Part shown: piece by piece, positions 48,487 to 57,756 of the stretch
Layout: each line of letters opens with the position of its first letter
Numbering within the stretch: position 1 is the first letter of the stretch
Assembly (NCBI GenBank): GCA_963721105.1
Contig: CAVRHY010000005.1
Coordinates: forward strand, 62,001-126,000
Origin: Thermohalobaculum sp963721105
GTDB taxonomy: Bacteria; Pseudomonadota; Alphaproteobacteria; Rhodobacterales; Rhodobacteraceae
Reading direction: 5' to 3'
DNA: 64,000 nucleotides
Made by a program: the position numbers and the translations under genes
The notes under the pieces: generated by a model
The model's database searches: none
The model's input: only the letters and a program-made list of their open reading frames with translations
What the model was told of the DNA's origin: nothing

Positions 48487-49305
48487 ATGACAGACACCGC
48501 CCCGCCCGTCGCGGTCGACGCGGGCACCCTCGCTGCCGAACTGCTCGATGCCATCGAGGCGGGCCGCCCGATCGAGCCGCCGACCGGACGCATGCCCCTC
48601 GACGTGGCCGCCGCCTACCGGGTTGCCGGGGCACTGCGCCATCTGCGCGAGGCGCGCGGGGCGCGCCATGCGGGGCGGAAGATCGGCTTCTCGAACCGGA
48701 CGATCTGGCCGGTCTACGGCATCGACGCCCCGATCTGGGGCGACATGTTCACGGACACCGTGCACGATGTCTCGCCGGGCGCGGAGGTGGGTCTCGGCCG
48801 GCTGATGGAGCCGCGGATCGAGCCGGAGATCGCCTTCGGCCTGGCCGCCGCGCCATCGGCCGGCATGACGGACGCCGAGGTGCTGGGTTGCTGCGCCTGG
48901 ATCGCGCATGGCGTCGAGCTGGTCCACTCGCCCTATCCCGGCTGGCGGTTCCGCACCGCCGACACCATCGCCGCGGGCGGGCTGCACGGCATGCTGCTGC
49001 TGGGCCCGCGCCGGATCGCCGGGCCCGAGTGGCTGACGCCGCTCGGCGATTTCACCTGCCACCTGTCGCGCGACGGCGAGCACCAGGCCGAGGGGCACGG
49101 CTCGGTGGTGCTTGACGGGCCGCTGCCGGCGCTCCGACATCTCGCCGTAGTGCTGGCGGCCGATCCGGAAAGCCCGCCGCTGGCATCTGGCGAGATCGTC
49201 ACGACGGGCACGCTGACCGACGCCCTGCCGGTCGCGCCCGGTCAGCGCTGGACCACCCGGCTCTCCGGGCTGGACCTGCCGGGCATCGACGTCCGCTTCG
49301 CCTGA
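48487..49305 (+). CDS. Fumarylacetoacetate hydrolase/2-keto-4-pentenoate hydratase family protein
   Basis: A 272-residue FAH-fold protein related to MhpD/2-oxo-hept-3-ene-dioate hydratases. The metal-binding acidic residues are in RIEPEIAFGL; the Lys of the active site is in GRKIGFSNRT. The ending VTTGTLTDALPVAPGQRW fits. Hydratases of this family add water to dienols in aromatic or amino-acid breakdown; no pathway partner is close, so the substrate is open. Confidence 0.85.
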   Translation: MTDTAPPVAVDAGTLAAELLDAIEAGRPIEPPTGRMPLDVAAAYRVAGALRHLREARGARHAGRKIGFSNRTIWPVYGIDAPIWGDMFTDTVHDVSPGAEVGLGRLMEPRIEPEIAFGLAAAPSAGMTDAEVLGCCAWIAHGVELVHSPYPGWRFRTADTIAAGGLHGMLLLGPRRIAGPEWLTPLGDFTCHLSRDGEHQAEGHGSVVLDGPLPALRHLAVVLAADPESPPLASGEIVTTGTLTDALPVAPGQRWTTRLSGLDLPGIDVRFA

Positions 49306-49391
49306 TCGGCCTCTCGGCGCCCGGAGGTCGGCAGGCCACGGCGCCGCTGCCTCGACTTCGGGAGGCCCGTCACCGGCGCGGTCGCGGCGCC

Positions 49392-50964
49392 TCAGTCGGC
49401 GACCGCGTGCGCCTCGGCGGGCGCCGGCCGGTTGCCCGGCTTGCGCAGCAGCGCGAGGAACGGGATGACCGCGATCGTCACCCACATCATCAGCCAGAAA
49501 TCGTCGACATAGGCGACCATCGCCGCCTGGCGCTGCACCTCGCCGCTCAGCGTGGCCAGCGTCTCGGTCGTGCCCCGACCCAGCGCCATGATACCGCCGA
49601 GGTTCGGGTTGAACTCGGTCAGCTTCGAGACCAGCTCGGCCCGGTTGATGACCGTGTTGTGCGCCAGTTCGGTGGCGACGACCGAGATGCCGACCGACGA
49701 GCCCACATTGCGCAGCAGGCTGAACAGCGCCGCTGCATCGGCCCGGAAGCGTGGCTCGAGCGTCGCGAAGGCCAGCGTCGAGAGCGGCACGAAGACCAGC
49801 CCCAGACCAAGCCCCTGCACGACGCCCGAGATCACCACCGGCGTCCAGTCCATCTCCGGCGAGAAGCCGGTCATCTGCCACAGCGACAGCGCCGTCAGCG
49901 ACAGCCCGCCGAAGATCAGGATGCGCGCATCGATCTTGCCGATCAGCCGGCCGACGACCAGCATCGAGATCATCGTGCCGGCTCCACGCGGCGCCATCAC
50001 GAGGCCCGTCGTGATCACCGGATAGCTCATCACATGCTGCAGCATCGGCGGCAGCAGCGCCAGCCCGGCCAGCAGGATCACGCCGACCATGAAGATCATG
50101 CCCAGCGCCGTCGACAGGTTCCTGTCGCGGAACATCTGCGGGTCGATGAAGGCGCCCTCGCGCCCGGTGATGTGCAGCAGGAACGCCCAGAAGCAGGAGA
50201 CCATCACCCCCAGCTCGATCCAGATCTCGGGCGAGTCCAGCCAGCCGACCTGCTCGCCGCGGTCAAGGATCAGCTGCAGCGAGCCGATCGCCAGCGAAAG
50301 CATCGCGAAGCCGAAGAAGTCGAAGCGCCGCTGGCGCTGCGGCGTGCGCGGCAGGAACGGCGACCATGCCTGCCAGCGCGATGATGCCGACCGGCAGGTT
50401 GACGTAGAACACCCAGCGCCAGTCGAAGGTCTCGGTCAGCCAGCCGCCCAGCGTCGGGCCGATGATCGGGCCGACCATGATGCCGGCGCCCCAGATCGCC
50501 ATGGCGCGACCGTGCTCCTCGCGCGTGTTGATGTTCAGCAGCGTCGTCTGCGACAGCGGCACAAGCGCCGCGCCGCAGATGCCCTGCAGCACGCGGAAGA
50601 CGATGATTTCCTCCAGGCTGGTGGCCAGCCCGCACAGCATCGAGGCGACGGTGAAGCCGGCGACCGAGGCGATGAACAGCTCGCGCAGCCCGATCCTGTC
50701 GGACAGCCAGCCGGTGACGGGCGTCATGATCGCCGCGGCGACGATGTACGAGGTCAGGACCCAGGTGATCTGGTCCTGCGCGGCGCTGAGGCTGCCCTGC
50801 ATGCTCGGCAGGGCGACGTTGGCGATGGTGGTGTCCAGCACCTGCATCACCGTCGCGGCCATGATCGAGAAGGTGATCAGCCCCTTGTGCGGCACCCTGC
50901 CCGAGGCGTCAGCCGCAACCGGCGCGCCGGGCGGGGCGCCGGCGGTCCCGGCGCCGGCGCTCAT
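49392..50964 (-). CDS. emrB: DHA2-family MFS drug efflux permease, EmrB type (one apparent frameshift)
   Basis: Fourteen-helix inner-membrane exporter. It starts after a Gly/Ala-rich leader with FSIMAATVMQVLDTTIANVA, the DHA2 motif. The conserved GWLSDRIGLRELF loop and GPTLGGWLTETFDWRWVFYV follow. A break near 50364 fits one inserted base and repair gives FLPRTPQRQRRFDFFG. The C-terminal half is complete. Its ATG overlaps the emrA stop by 4 bp. With EmrA it should form a tripartite pump using an outer-membrane channel not present here. Confidence 0.9.
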
Positions 50965-52277
50965 CGCGAGGCGGGGGCCGGGGTGGCGGCCGCAGCCGGC
51001 TGGGCGACGCCGATCGCCGCCAGCCCCTCCGTGACGAAGTCCGGCAGGCCGCGCGTCTGGCCGGTGTCGACGCTGACGGCGGTGCTCATGCCGGCGCGCA
51101 GCGGCGGAAGTGTCTGGCCATCGGCCAGCCGGATGCGCACGGGGACGCGCTGCACGACCTTGACCCAGTTGCCGGTGGCGTTCTGCGCGGGCAGCAGCGC
51201 GAACTCCGAGCCCGTGCCGGCGCCGATGGAGGCAACCTTGCCGACCAGCTTGGCGTCGGGATAGGCATCCAGCTCGACGGTGGCGGGCTGGCCGACGGCC
51301 ATGTGCGTCAGGTCCGTCTCCTTGTAGTTCGCCTCGACCCAGCTGTCATCGGCATCGACGATGGCCACGACGGCTGTGGCGGGCGTCACGTACTGGCCGG
51401 GCTGAAGCCGGTCCGTCTGGCTGACGATGCCGGCGGTCGGCGCGCTGACCGTGGTGTGCTCGAGGTCCAGCTGGGCAGCGTGCAGCGACGCCAGCGCCTG
51501 TAGCACCTCCGGGTGGTCGTCCACCGGCAGGTCCGGGTTGCCGGCCAGCGCGGCCTTGGCCGCGACGACCTGGCTTTCGGCCTGCGACACCGCGCCCCTG
51601 GCCTGCTGAAGCGCCAGCGTCGCCTGGTCGGCGGCCGCCTGCGCGACGACGCCGCGGCCCAGCAGCGCCTGCTGGCGCTCGTTCTGGCTTTTCGCCGTGG
51701 TCAGCGCCTCGCGCGCCGTCTCGGCGGCCGAGACGGCCTGGGTGTAGGCGGCCTTCAGCCGGTCGACGTCCAGCCGGGCCGAGGCGAGCCGCGCCTGCGC
51801 TGCCTCGACTGCGTTGCGGTAGACGGCCGGGTCGATGGTGAATAGCGTCTGGCCGGCATCGACGTGCTCGTTCTCGGAGACGGCGACGCTGGCGATCTGG
51901 CCGCTGACCTGCGGCATGACAGTGACGCGGTCCTGCTGGACATAGGCGTCCTCGGTCCCGACATAGCGCCCGCCCGTCACCCAAGCGTAGCCGCCGCCCG
52001 CCGCCAGCGCCAGCGGCAGCGCGACGATGGCCAGCTTGCGGAACACGCGCCGGCGCGGCCGGGCAGGCGTCTTTGCCGGCGAGGGCGGGGCTTCAGGCCG
52101 GGTATCGACCGGGGTCCCGGCAAGGGCGCGCGCGTCGGGCGCCCTGTCCGCCGGAGCAGGGGCGGCGGCAGGCATCGCGGCGGGCTCCGCCGGTTGCTCG
52201 AGGTCGGGAACGGCCTCGAGGCCCTTGCCACCGGGACGGTCGTGGCGGTCGCGGATGTATCTGGCCTGGGCGTTCAT
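50961..52277 (-). CDS. emrA: HlyD/EmrA-type membrane fusion protein
   Basis: Periplasmic adaptor of the efflux pump, 438 residues. A long Pro/Ala-rich cytoplasmic N-terminus leads to one membrane helix (KLAIVALPLALAAGGGYAWV). Then come YVGTEDAYVQQDRVTVMPQV and the lipoyl domain, an alpha-hairpin coiled coil, the second half-lipoyl motif (VSAPTAGIVSQTDRLQPGQY) and the beta-barrel (SWVEANYKETDL). Start overlaps the marR stop (ATGA). Confidence 0.92.
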   Translation of the reverse strand: MNAQARYIRDRHDRPGGKGLEAVPDLEQPAEPAAMPAAAPAPADRAPDARALAGTPVDTRPEAPPSPAKTPARPRRRVFRKLAIVALPLALAAGGGYAWVTGGRYVGTEDAYVQQDRVTVMPQVSGQIASVAVSENEHVDAGQTLFTIDPAVYRNAVEAAQARLASARLDVDRLKAAYTQAVSAAETAREALTTAKSQNERQQALLGRGVVAQAAADQATLALQQARGAVSQAESQVVAAKAALAGNPDLPVDDHPEVLQALASLHAAQLDLEHTTVSAPTAGIVSQTDRLQPGQYVTPATAVVAIVDADDSWVEANYKETDLTHMAVGQPATVELDAYPDAKLVGKVASIGAGTGSEFALLPAQNATGNWVKVVQRVPVRIRLADGQTLPPLRAGMSTAVSVDTGQTRGLPDFVTEGLAAIGVAQPAAAATPAPASR

Positions 52278-52765
52278 ACTGTCTCCTGTTCGGCCAATTC
52301 GGCCGATTCGACCGACGGGGCGGGCTCCGGACCTTGGTCCGCGCCCTGCATTGCGAGATTGGCGACGACCTTCTCGAGCGCGCCCAGCAGGGCGGCGCGT
52401 TCGGGCTCGGAGAGCCCCTGCAGCGCCTGCTCGCGAACGATGGCGGCCCGATCGCGCATCGGCTCGATCAGTGAGCGGCCCTTCGGCGTGATGTACAGCC
52501 GGCGGGCGCGGCGGTCGCGCGGATCCGGGCGACGAACCACAAGCCCCGCCGTCTCCATCCGGTCGACGTGCCGGCACAGGGTCATCGGCTCGAGGTCGTT
52601 CATGGTCGCCAGCCTGGCCTGGCTGATCCCCTCGTTGTGCAGCAGCCTGCCCAGGATGCGCAGCTGCGCTGGCGTCATCGGCATGTCGCGGGCCTCGTGC
52701 TCCATCCGGCGGCGCAGCAGTCGCGCGGCATCGAGGAGCAACCAGCCGAGAGTTCTTGTAGGCAT
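52274..52765 (-). CDS. MarR-family regulator of the emrAB pump
   Basis: A 163-residue winged-helix dimer. The DNA-binding part has SQARLATMNDLEPMTLCRHV and the wing RRPDPRDRRARRLYITPKG. The C-terminal helix dimerises. It is the first gene of a marR-emrA-emrB operon with 4-bp overlaps throughout, the standard layout for a repressor released by the pump's substrates. Confidence 0.9.
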   Translation of the reverse strand: MPTRTLGWLLLDAARLLRRRMEHEARDMPMTPAQLRILGRLLHNEGISQARLATMNDLEPMTLCRHVDRMETAGLVVRRPDPRDRRARRLYITPKGRSLIEPMRDRAAIVREQALQGLSEPERAALLGALEKVVANLAMQGADQGPEPAPSVESAELAEQETV

Positions 52766-52781
52766 CCTTGTCCATGTGCGG

Positions 52782-52810
52782 CATATAATAACCAGGCTTA
52801 TGAACGTCAA
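52782..52810 (-). promoter_or_regulatory. Sigma-70-type promoter of marR-emrAB
   Basis: On the minus strand TTGACG and TATATG are separated by exactly 17 bp, ending 17 bp before the marR ATG. The patch is AT-rich within GC-rich flanks. CATA/TATG dyad elements overlap the -10 region and could be part of a MarR operator. Confidence 0.65.
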
Positions 52811-52918
52811 CGGCCCGGCCGCGGTGCGGCGTCCGGTCGCTGACATTGCGCCACGATTGCTTGACTGCGGCACCCCGGCCGCCCAGCGTCGGCGCGCGCA
52901 CAGAGTGGGGAACGCCCG

Positions 52919-53974
52919 ATGACCGATTTGGTGCCCGTCTTCGACGGCCACAATGACACTGTACTGCGGCTGGAACTCGCCGCCCGCAACGGCGCGCCGC
53001 GCGACTTTGCGGCCGAGGGAGTAAGCGGCGAAAACCTGCACATCGACCTGCCGCGGGCGCGGCGGGGCGGCTTCGCAGGCGGGCTGTTCGCCATGTTCGC
53101 GCCCTCGCGCATCATGCGCGCCGGTGACGATTTCGACCCGCGAGACCCAACGAATTTTGCGCCGGTGCCGCAGCAAAACGCGCTCGCGTTCATTCTCGCG
53201 ATGTTCGCCCGGCTGCGCCGCCTTGAACGCGAGTTGCCCGGCGACCTGGCGATCTGCACCGGCCCGCAGGCCGTCCGTGCCGCGATGGAGTCCGGCCGCA
53301 TCGCCATCGTCCCGCATGTCGAGGGCGCCGAGTGCATCGACACCGACCTGAACGCGCTGGAGGTATTGCACGCCGCCGGCCTGCGCTCGCTGGGGCTGGT
53401 CTGGTCGAGGCCGAATGCCTTTGGCGACGGAGCGCCGATGGCCGCGCAGGACCCGATCGAGCCGGGCGCCGGCCTGACGGATGCCGGTCGGGCGCTGGTG
53501 CGCGAATGCGAGCGGCTCGGCGTCATGGTCGACCTCTCGCACCTGACCGAGGCCGGCTTCTGGGACGTGTCGAAGATCGCGACGAAGCCACTCATCGCGA
53601 CCCACTCGAATGCCCACGCGATCTGCCCCAGTGCGCGAAACCTGACGGACCGGCAGCTTTCGGCGGTTGCCGAATCAGGCGGCGTGGTGGGTCTCAACTT
53701 CCATGTCGGGTTCCTGCGAGCCGACTGCCGCGAGGATGCCGACACGCCGATCACGCAGATGCTGCGCCATCTCGATCACCTTCTCGGCATTCTGGGCGAG
53801 CGCGGCGTGGCGCTCGGCTCGGATTATGACGGCTGCCGGGTGCCTGCCGAGATCGGCGACGTCGCCGGACTGCCGAGACTGATCGCGGCCATGCGGCAAG
53901 GCGGTTATGGCGACGAGCTCATCCGGCGAATCGCGCGGGACAACTGGATGGATGCGCTCGCGAGGGCAGCGTGA
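52919..53974 (+). CDS. Membrane dipeptidase (peptidase M19)
   Basis: Zinc dipeptidase of the renal-dipeptidase family, 351 residues. Metal ligands: DGHND (His and Asp near residue 10), the bridging Glu in HVEGAECID, and His residues in DLSHLTEAGF and ATHSNAHAI. The late aspartate is in LGSDYDGC. No signal peptide is visible, so the bacterial form is probably cytosolic. Divergent from the marR operon. Confidence 0.9.
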   Translation: MTDLVPVFDGHNDTVLRLELAARNGAPRDFAAEGVSGENLHIDLPRARRGGFAGGLFAMFAPSRIMRAGDDFDPRDPTNFAPVPQQNALAFILAMFARLRRLERELPGDLAICTGPQAVRAAMESGRIAIVPHVEGAECIDTDLNALEVLHAAGLRSLGLVWSRPNAFGDGAPMAAQDPIEPGAGLTDAGRALVRECERLGVMVDLSHLTEAGFWDVSKIATKPLIATHSNAHAICPSARNLTDRQLSAVAESGGVVGLNFHVGFLRADCREDADTPITQMLRHLDHLLGILGERGVALGSDYDGCRVPAEIGDVAGLPRLIAAMRQGGYGDELIRRIARDNWMDALARAA

Positions 53975-54124
53975 GCACCCCAGGCCGGCCGGCCAGGGCG
54001 CCGTTGGAGCGCGGCTTTCCGGGACGCATCAGGCTGGCCGGCCTGCTTCATACGTAACGAGATTGAGTCGAGCGCGACGATTAACCTACATTTCGTCCAC
54101 AAAATGCCCCGGTCGGAGCGTGTC

Positions 54125-54337
54125 GTGAACATTCCCGCAAAAGCGATTGTTCTTCCGGCGCTGGCGGCCTGATCGGCCATGGCCGGCGGCCATGCCTCGT
54201 GGCCGGCAGACGTGCCACCGCTCGCGCTCGGCGGATCCTACGTCATCGTCCTGAACGGACCCGCCGTCCGGCAACACGCTGCGCGCATCGCCGTGACGGC
54301 CGGTTCACCCAGCTTGACACTCCTCAAGGGAAAGTGA
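54125..54337 (+). pseudogene. Possible small secreted protein interrupted by TGA
   Basis: A frame opens at GTG with a signal-like start (NIPAKAIVLPALAA), meets a TGA at 54170 and continues in the same frame (SAMAGGHASWPADVPPLALG) to a stop at 54335. Either the signal peptide has a nonsense change, or the real gene is the short part from ATG 54179 (52 residues). It lies just upstream of the CHASE2 cyclase; no family recognised. Confidence 0.35.
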
Positions 54338-54372
54338 CAGGGCTCGGGGGCAATGAGGGGGCTCCCGGGTAA

Positions 54373-56490
54373 ATGATGGGACGACTGTCGGGCAGGCGGA
54401 CTGCCCGGCACCTCCAGATCGTCGCGGTCGCCTGCATGGTGGCGGCGACGCTCTCCTGGTCGGTGCAGCAACGCCATCTGATCCAGGGCTGGCTGATCGA
54501 CATCACCACGGCAGCGCGGGCGGTGGTGTTCGGCGCCAGGCCACTCGACGTGTCGAATGTCCTCGTCGTCACCGTCGGCGGGCGCAGCCTCGACAGCCCC
54601 GAGTTGCTCGAGATGCCACGCGCTCTGTTCACGCCCGTCTGGGCGGAGCTGACGGCCAAGGCGATCGACACCGGGGCGCAGTCGGTGGCCTTCGACTTCA
54701 TCATGGCATACGATGCCGGCCGGCTGACCCTTGCCGGCAAGCAGCCGCTGAAGGAACTCGATCGCAGTTTTCTCGACCTGCTGCACAGCCAGGGTCCCCA
54801 AGGCCGCATTATCCTCGGCCGATCAGGGCTCGTGCTGCCCGCCAGTCGCTTCCAGCGGGTGCTGGGCGTCGAGCGGATGGGCCTTGTCGAGGCGCCGGTC
54901 GGCCCCGGCAACGTCGTGCGCCGTGTGCGCTACTCCATCACCGCCGCGGACGGCACCGTACTCCAGACGCTTTCGGGCCTCGCCTTGCGCAGCGCCGCGG
55001 CCGAGCCGCCCGAGTTCAGCTATATCGTCCCCACGGCGCCGCTCGACACCATCCCGAACGTCGAGCTGATCGACGTGCTGCGTTGCAACGAGAAATCGGC
55101 GCTGGAAGAGATCTTCAAAGGTCGCGTGGTCTTTGTCGGCTCGGCGCTGGCCGGCGAGGACCGGCTGAAAGGACCCGACCGCCTGATCCCCGAAGCGACC
55201 GTACCCGAGGTGGCACCGGCCGCCAGGATCGAGGGCCGGCCGGCGGACGACCCCTGCCGGCTCATGCCCTCGCGCTATCGCTCCGATCACGGCGGCAGCG
55301 TGCCAGGCGTTTTCCTGCACGCCGCCGCGACCGATGCGGTGCTGTCCGGCTGGGCACCGGTGCCGGTGGCCGACTGGATCCGAATCCTGCTGACCACGAT
55401 CATCGCCGGCATCGCTGCAATGCTGGCCGTCTCCGTCAGCCTTCGCATGGCGATCATCGGCGTCGTCGCGCTGACGCTGGCCGTCTTCGCCGGCGGCGTC
55501 CTGCTGCTCCAGAACGGCATGCTGCTCGCCTCGTCGGACCCGCTGCTTGCCGGCCCGGCCGCCTTCGCCGCCGGCTGGGCGGCGCGCACCTGGCTGCTGG
55601 ACAGGGAAGCGCGGTCGATCCGCCGCGAGTTCGGCAAATACCTCGCCCCGGCATTGATCGAGAGCATGATCGACGAAGACCGGCTTCCCCAACTCGGCGG
55701 TGAATTGCGGATCGTGACCGTGATGTTCGCCGACCTCTCGGGCTTCACGAGCCTGTCGAGCGCGATCGCCGAGAAGGAGCTGTTCAAGGTCCTGAACGAA
55801 TATCTCGACCGCTGCGCCAGCATCGTCCAGGAGCATGGCGGCTACGTCGACAAGTTCATCGGCGACGCGGTGATGGCGATCTGGAACGCGCCGGCCGACC
55901 TGCCGGATCATCCGCTCAAGGCTGTGCTGGCCGGGCTGCACATGTCTCGAGAGGTCGACCGGATCTACAACGCGAACATCGCTGCGGGCCGGCCGGGTCT
56001 CAGGATCAAGGTCGCGATCAACACCGGCCCGGCGCTGGTCGGCAACATCGGTTCGCGCGAGCGGATGAACTACACCGTCGTCGGCGCCGCCGTGAACCTT
56101 GCCGCCCGGCTCGAGGACATGCCGCGGATCTTCGATGCCGCGACGATCATGGGCGAGGCGACGGCGCGCGCCATCGAGGACGATTTCCTGGTGCTGCCGG
56201 TGGCGGCGGTGCCGCTGCAGGGCCTGAACGAGCTTACCGAGATATATTGCCCGCTCGTCCCGGCCGGCGAGGCGGACAGCACCCTGAAGGGGCTGGTCAG
56301 GGATTACGCGCAGGCGCGCAGCCTGACCGATGCCGGCCGGCTGCGCGAGGCGCTGGAGATCTGGCAGGCGCTGGCCGCCACCGACTGGCCTGGCGCCGGC
56401 CCGTCCGCCGTCATGCTCGGTCGCGCCATGGAGCGGCGGGACCAGCAGATCACCGACGCAGTGATCGGGCAGGACCAGCGGGCGCTCTGA
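54373..56490 (+). CDS. CHASE2-domain adenylate/guanylate cyclase
   Basis: A 705-residue membrane sensor enzyme. After one N-terminal helix comes an extracytoplasmic CHASE2 domain (residues ~50-330; DTGAQSVAFDFIMAYDAG and GRVVFVGSALAGEDRLKG). Three helices follow (LLTTIIAGIAAMLAVSVSL onwards), then a class III cyclase. The cyclase has metal aspartates in VMFADLSGFTS and DKFIGDAVMAIW, and the transition-state region YTVVGAAVNLAARLE. The product could be cAMP or cGMP; the specificity residues were not resolved. The signal sensed by CHASE2 is unknown. Confidence 0.92.
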   Translation: MMGRLSGRRTARHLQIVAVACMVAATLSWSVQQRHLIQGWLIDITTAARAVVFGARPLDVSNVLVVTVGGRSLDSPELLEMPRALFTPVWAELTAKAIDTGAQSVAFDFIMAYDAGRLTLAGKQPLKELDRSFLDLLHSQGPQGRIILGRSGLVLPASRFQRVLGVERMGLVEAPVGPGNVVRRVRYSITAADGTVLQTLSGLALRSAAAEPPEFSYIVPTAPLDTIPNVELIDVLRCNEKSALEEIFKGRVVFVGSALAGEDRLKGPDRLIPEATVPEVAPAARIEGRPADDPCRLMPSRYRSDHGGSVPGVFLHAAATDAVLSGWAPVPVADWIRILLTTIIAGIAAMLAVSVSLRMAIIGVVALTLAVFAGGVLLLQNGMLLASSDPLLAGPAAFAAGWAARTWLLDREARSIRREFGKYLAPALIESMIDEDRLPQLGGELRIVTVMFADLSGFTSLSSAIAEKELFKVLNEYLDRCASIVQEHGGYVDKFIGDAVMAIWNAPADLPDHPLKAVLAGLHMSREVDRIYNANIAAGRPGLRIKVAINTGPALVGNIGSRERMNYTVVGAAVNLAARLEDMPRIFDAATIMGEATARAIEDDFLVLPVAAVPLQGLNELTEIYCPLVPAGEADSTLKGLVRDYAQARSLTDAGRLREALEIWQALAATDWPGAGPSAVMLGRAMERRDQQITDAVIGQDQRAL

Positions 56491-56535
56491 ACGGGCCGGC
56501 CTCCGAATGGAGGCGGCCTGCCGCGCTCCCGGACG

Positions 56536-56844
56536 CTACTCGTCGCGAAGCGACATGACGTAGGCGGCCAGGTCCCGATAGTCGAAGGGCGAGAGCAGCA
56601 GGTCGGGCATCGGCGGATGCGGCTCGAACAGCCACGCCAGGATCCCCCCCAGCGTCTGGCCGTCGCGGTTCGCGACGGACTCAAAGGCCGGGCCGGCATC
56701 CCCGCCAGCGACGTTCGGGCCGATGACGTGGCACGTCACGCACCAGCGTTCGGCGAGTTCCCGCCCGCGATCGGCGTCCTGGGCCGAGGCCGCGGCGGTC
56801 GTGGCTGCAATCAGCGCCATCGCGCCGGACAAAGCAAATCTCAC
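56536..56844 (-). CDS. Class I cytochrome c
   Basis: Small exported mono-haem cytochrome, about 102 residues. Signal peptide with ALSGAMALIAATTAAASAQ; haem site CVTCHVIGP; the methionine ligand is in PHPPMPDLLLSP. I start at GTG because GGAGG lies 5 bp before it; a longer ATG start would add eight residues without a site. It stands alone, convergent with the cyclase gene. Confidence 0.85.
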   Translation of the reverse strand: MRFALSGAMALIAATTAAASAQDADRGRELAERWCVTCHVIGPNVAGGDAGPAFESVANRDGQTLGGILAWLFEPHPPMPDLLLSPFDYRDLAAYVMSLRDE

Positions 56845-56985
56845 ATCAACCTCCCTTCGCCGCAGCACCCTGGCCGCGGCTGAAACATGCTATCCCTGTC
56901 GGGGCCTGTCGGCATTGCGCAATATCAAACCGGATACTGCGCGGCAATCGGCGCGGCAATCGGCGCGGGGTTCGGAGCCGGGCGT

Positions 56986-57756
56986 TCAGGCAGCGGCGCC
57001 GACGCGGCGCGCCCGGCGTGCGCGGACGGCGGCGCCGAAGGCGCGGAAGATCGCCCGGCTGACCGGGTCGTTGCCGGCATCGTACTCGGCGTGCCACTGG
57101 ACGCCGAGCGCGAAGGCCCGGGCGCCGTCGATCGAGATCGCCTCGACGGTCTCGTCGGCGGCCCACCCCTCGATGACGACGCGCTCGCCCGGCTCGCGGA
57201 CCGCCTGTCCGTGCAGCGAATTCGTGACGATGCTGTCGGCGCCGACGATGCGGGCAAGCTCGCCGCCCGGCCGCAGCCGCACCCGCTCGCGCAGCTCGAA
57301 GATCACCTTCGGGTCCTTGCAGCCCTTGGGCATCCGGTGCCGATGCCGGCCGGGCAGGTCGCCGACCTCCGGATACAGCGTGCCGCCCAGCGCCACGTTC
57401 ATCTCCTGGATGCCCTTGCAGAGCCCCAGGATCGGCACGCCGTGCTCGAGCGCCGCGCGGACCAGCGGCAGCGTGACGGCGTCGCGCCCTTCGTCCATCA
57501 GCCCATGCGCCTCGGTCAGCTCGTCGCCATAGTGACTGGGGTGGATGTTGGCGCGGGCGCCGGTCAGCACGATGCCGTCCACCGTGGCGATCAGGTCGCC
57601 GATGTCGAGCGCCTCGGGCAGGCCTGGGATCAGCATGGGCAGGCAGTCCGCCACCTCGCCGACGGCGTCGATGGTGCGCCGGCCGGTCATCTGCACCTCG
57701 TAGGTGTCCTCGGCCAGGTGATGGCTGGCGGCGATGCCGACGAGCGGGCGGGTCAT
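56986..57756 (-). CDS. Gamma-glutamyl-gamma-aminobutyrate hydrolase family protein (peptidase C26, PuuD type)
   Basis: Class I glutamine amidotransferase-like hydrolase, 256 residues. The nucleophile cysteine is in PILGLCKGIQEMN, and His-Glu in LGVQWHAEYD. In polyamine breakdown PuuD releases GABA from gamma-glutamyl-GABA; no other puu gene is nearby, so another gamma-glutamyl substrate is possible. Its ATG overlaps the stop of the VCBS-like gene by 4 bp. Confidence 0.87.
   Translation of the reverse strand: MTRPLVGIAASHHLAEDTYEVQMTGRRTIDAVGEVADCLPMLIPGLPEALDIGDLIATVDGIVLTGARANIHPSHYGDELTEAHGLMDEGRDAVTLPLVRAALEHGVPILGLCKGIQEMNVALGGTLYPEVGDLPGRHRHRMPKGCKDPKVIFELRERVRLRPGGELARIVGADSIVTNSLHGQAVREPGERVVIEGWAADETVEAISIDGARAFALGVQWHAEYDAGNDPVSRAIFRAFGAAVRARRARRVGAAA

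Noticed and set aside
41460..54172. TGA recoded as an amino acid, suggested by two in-frame TGA codons (41460 and 54170).
   Set aside because: Most well-defined genes here end in TGA, including lepA, so it is used as a stop.
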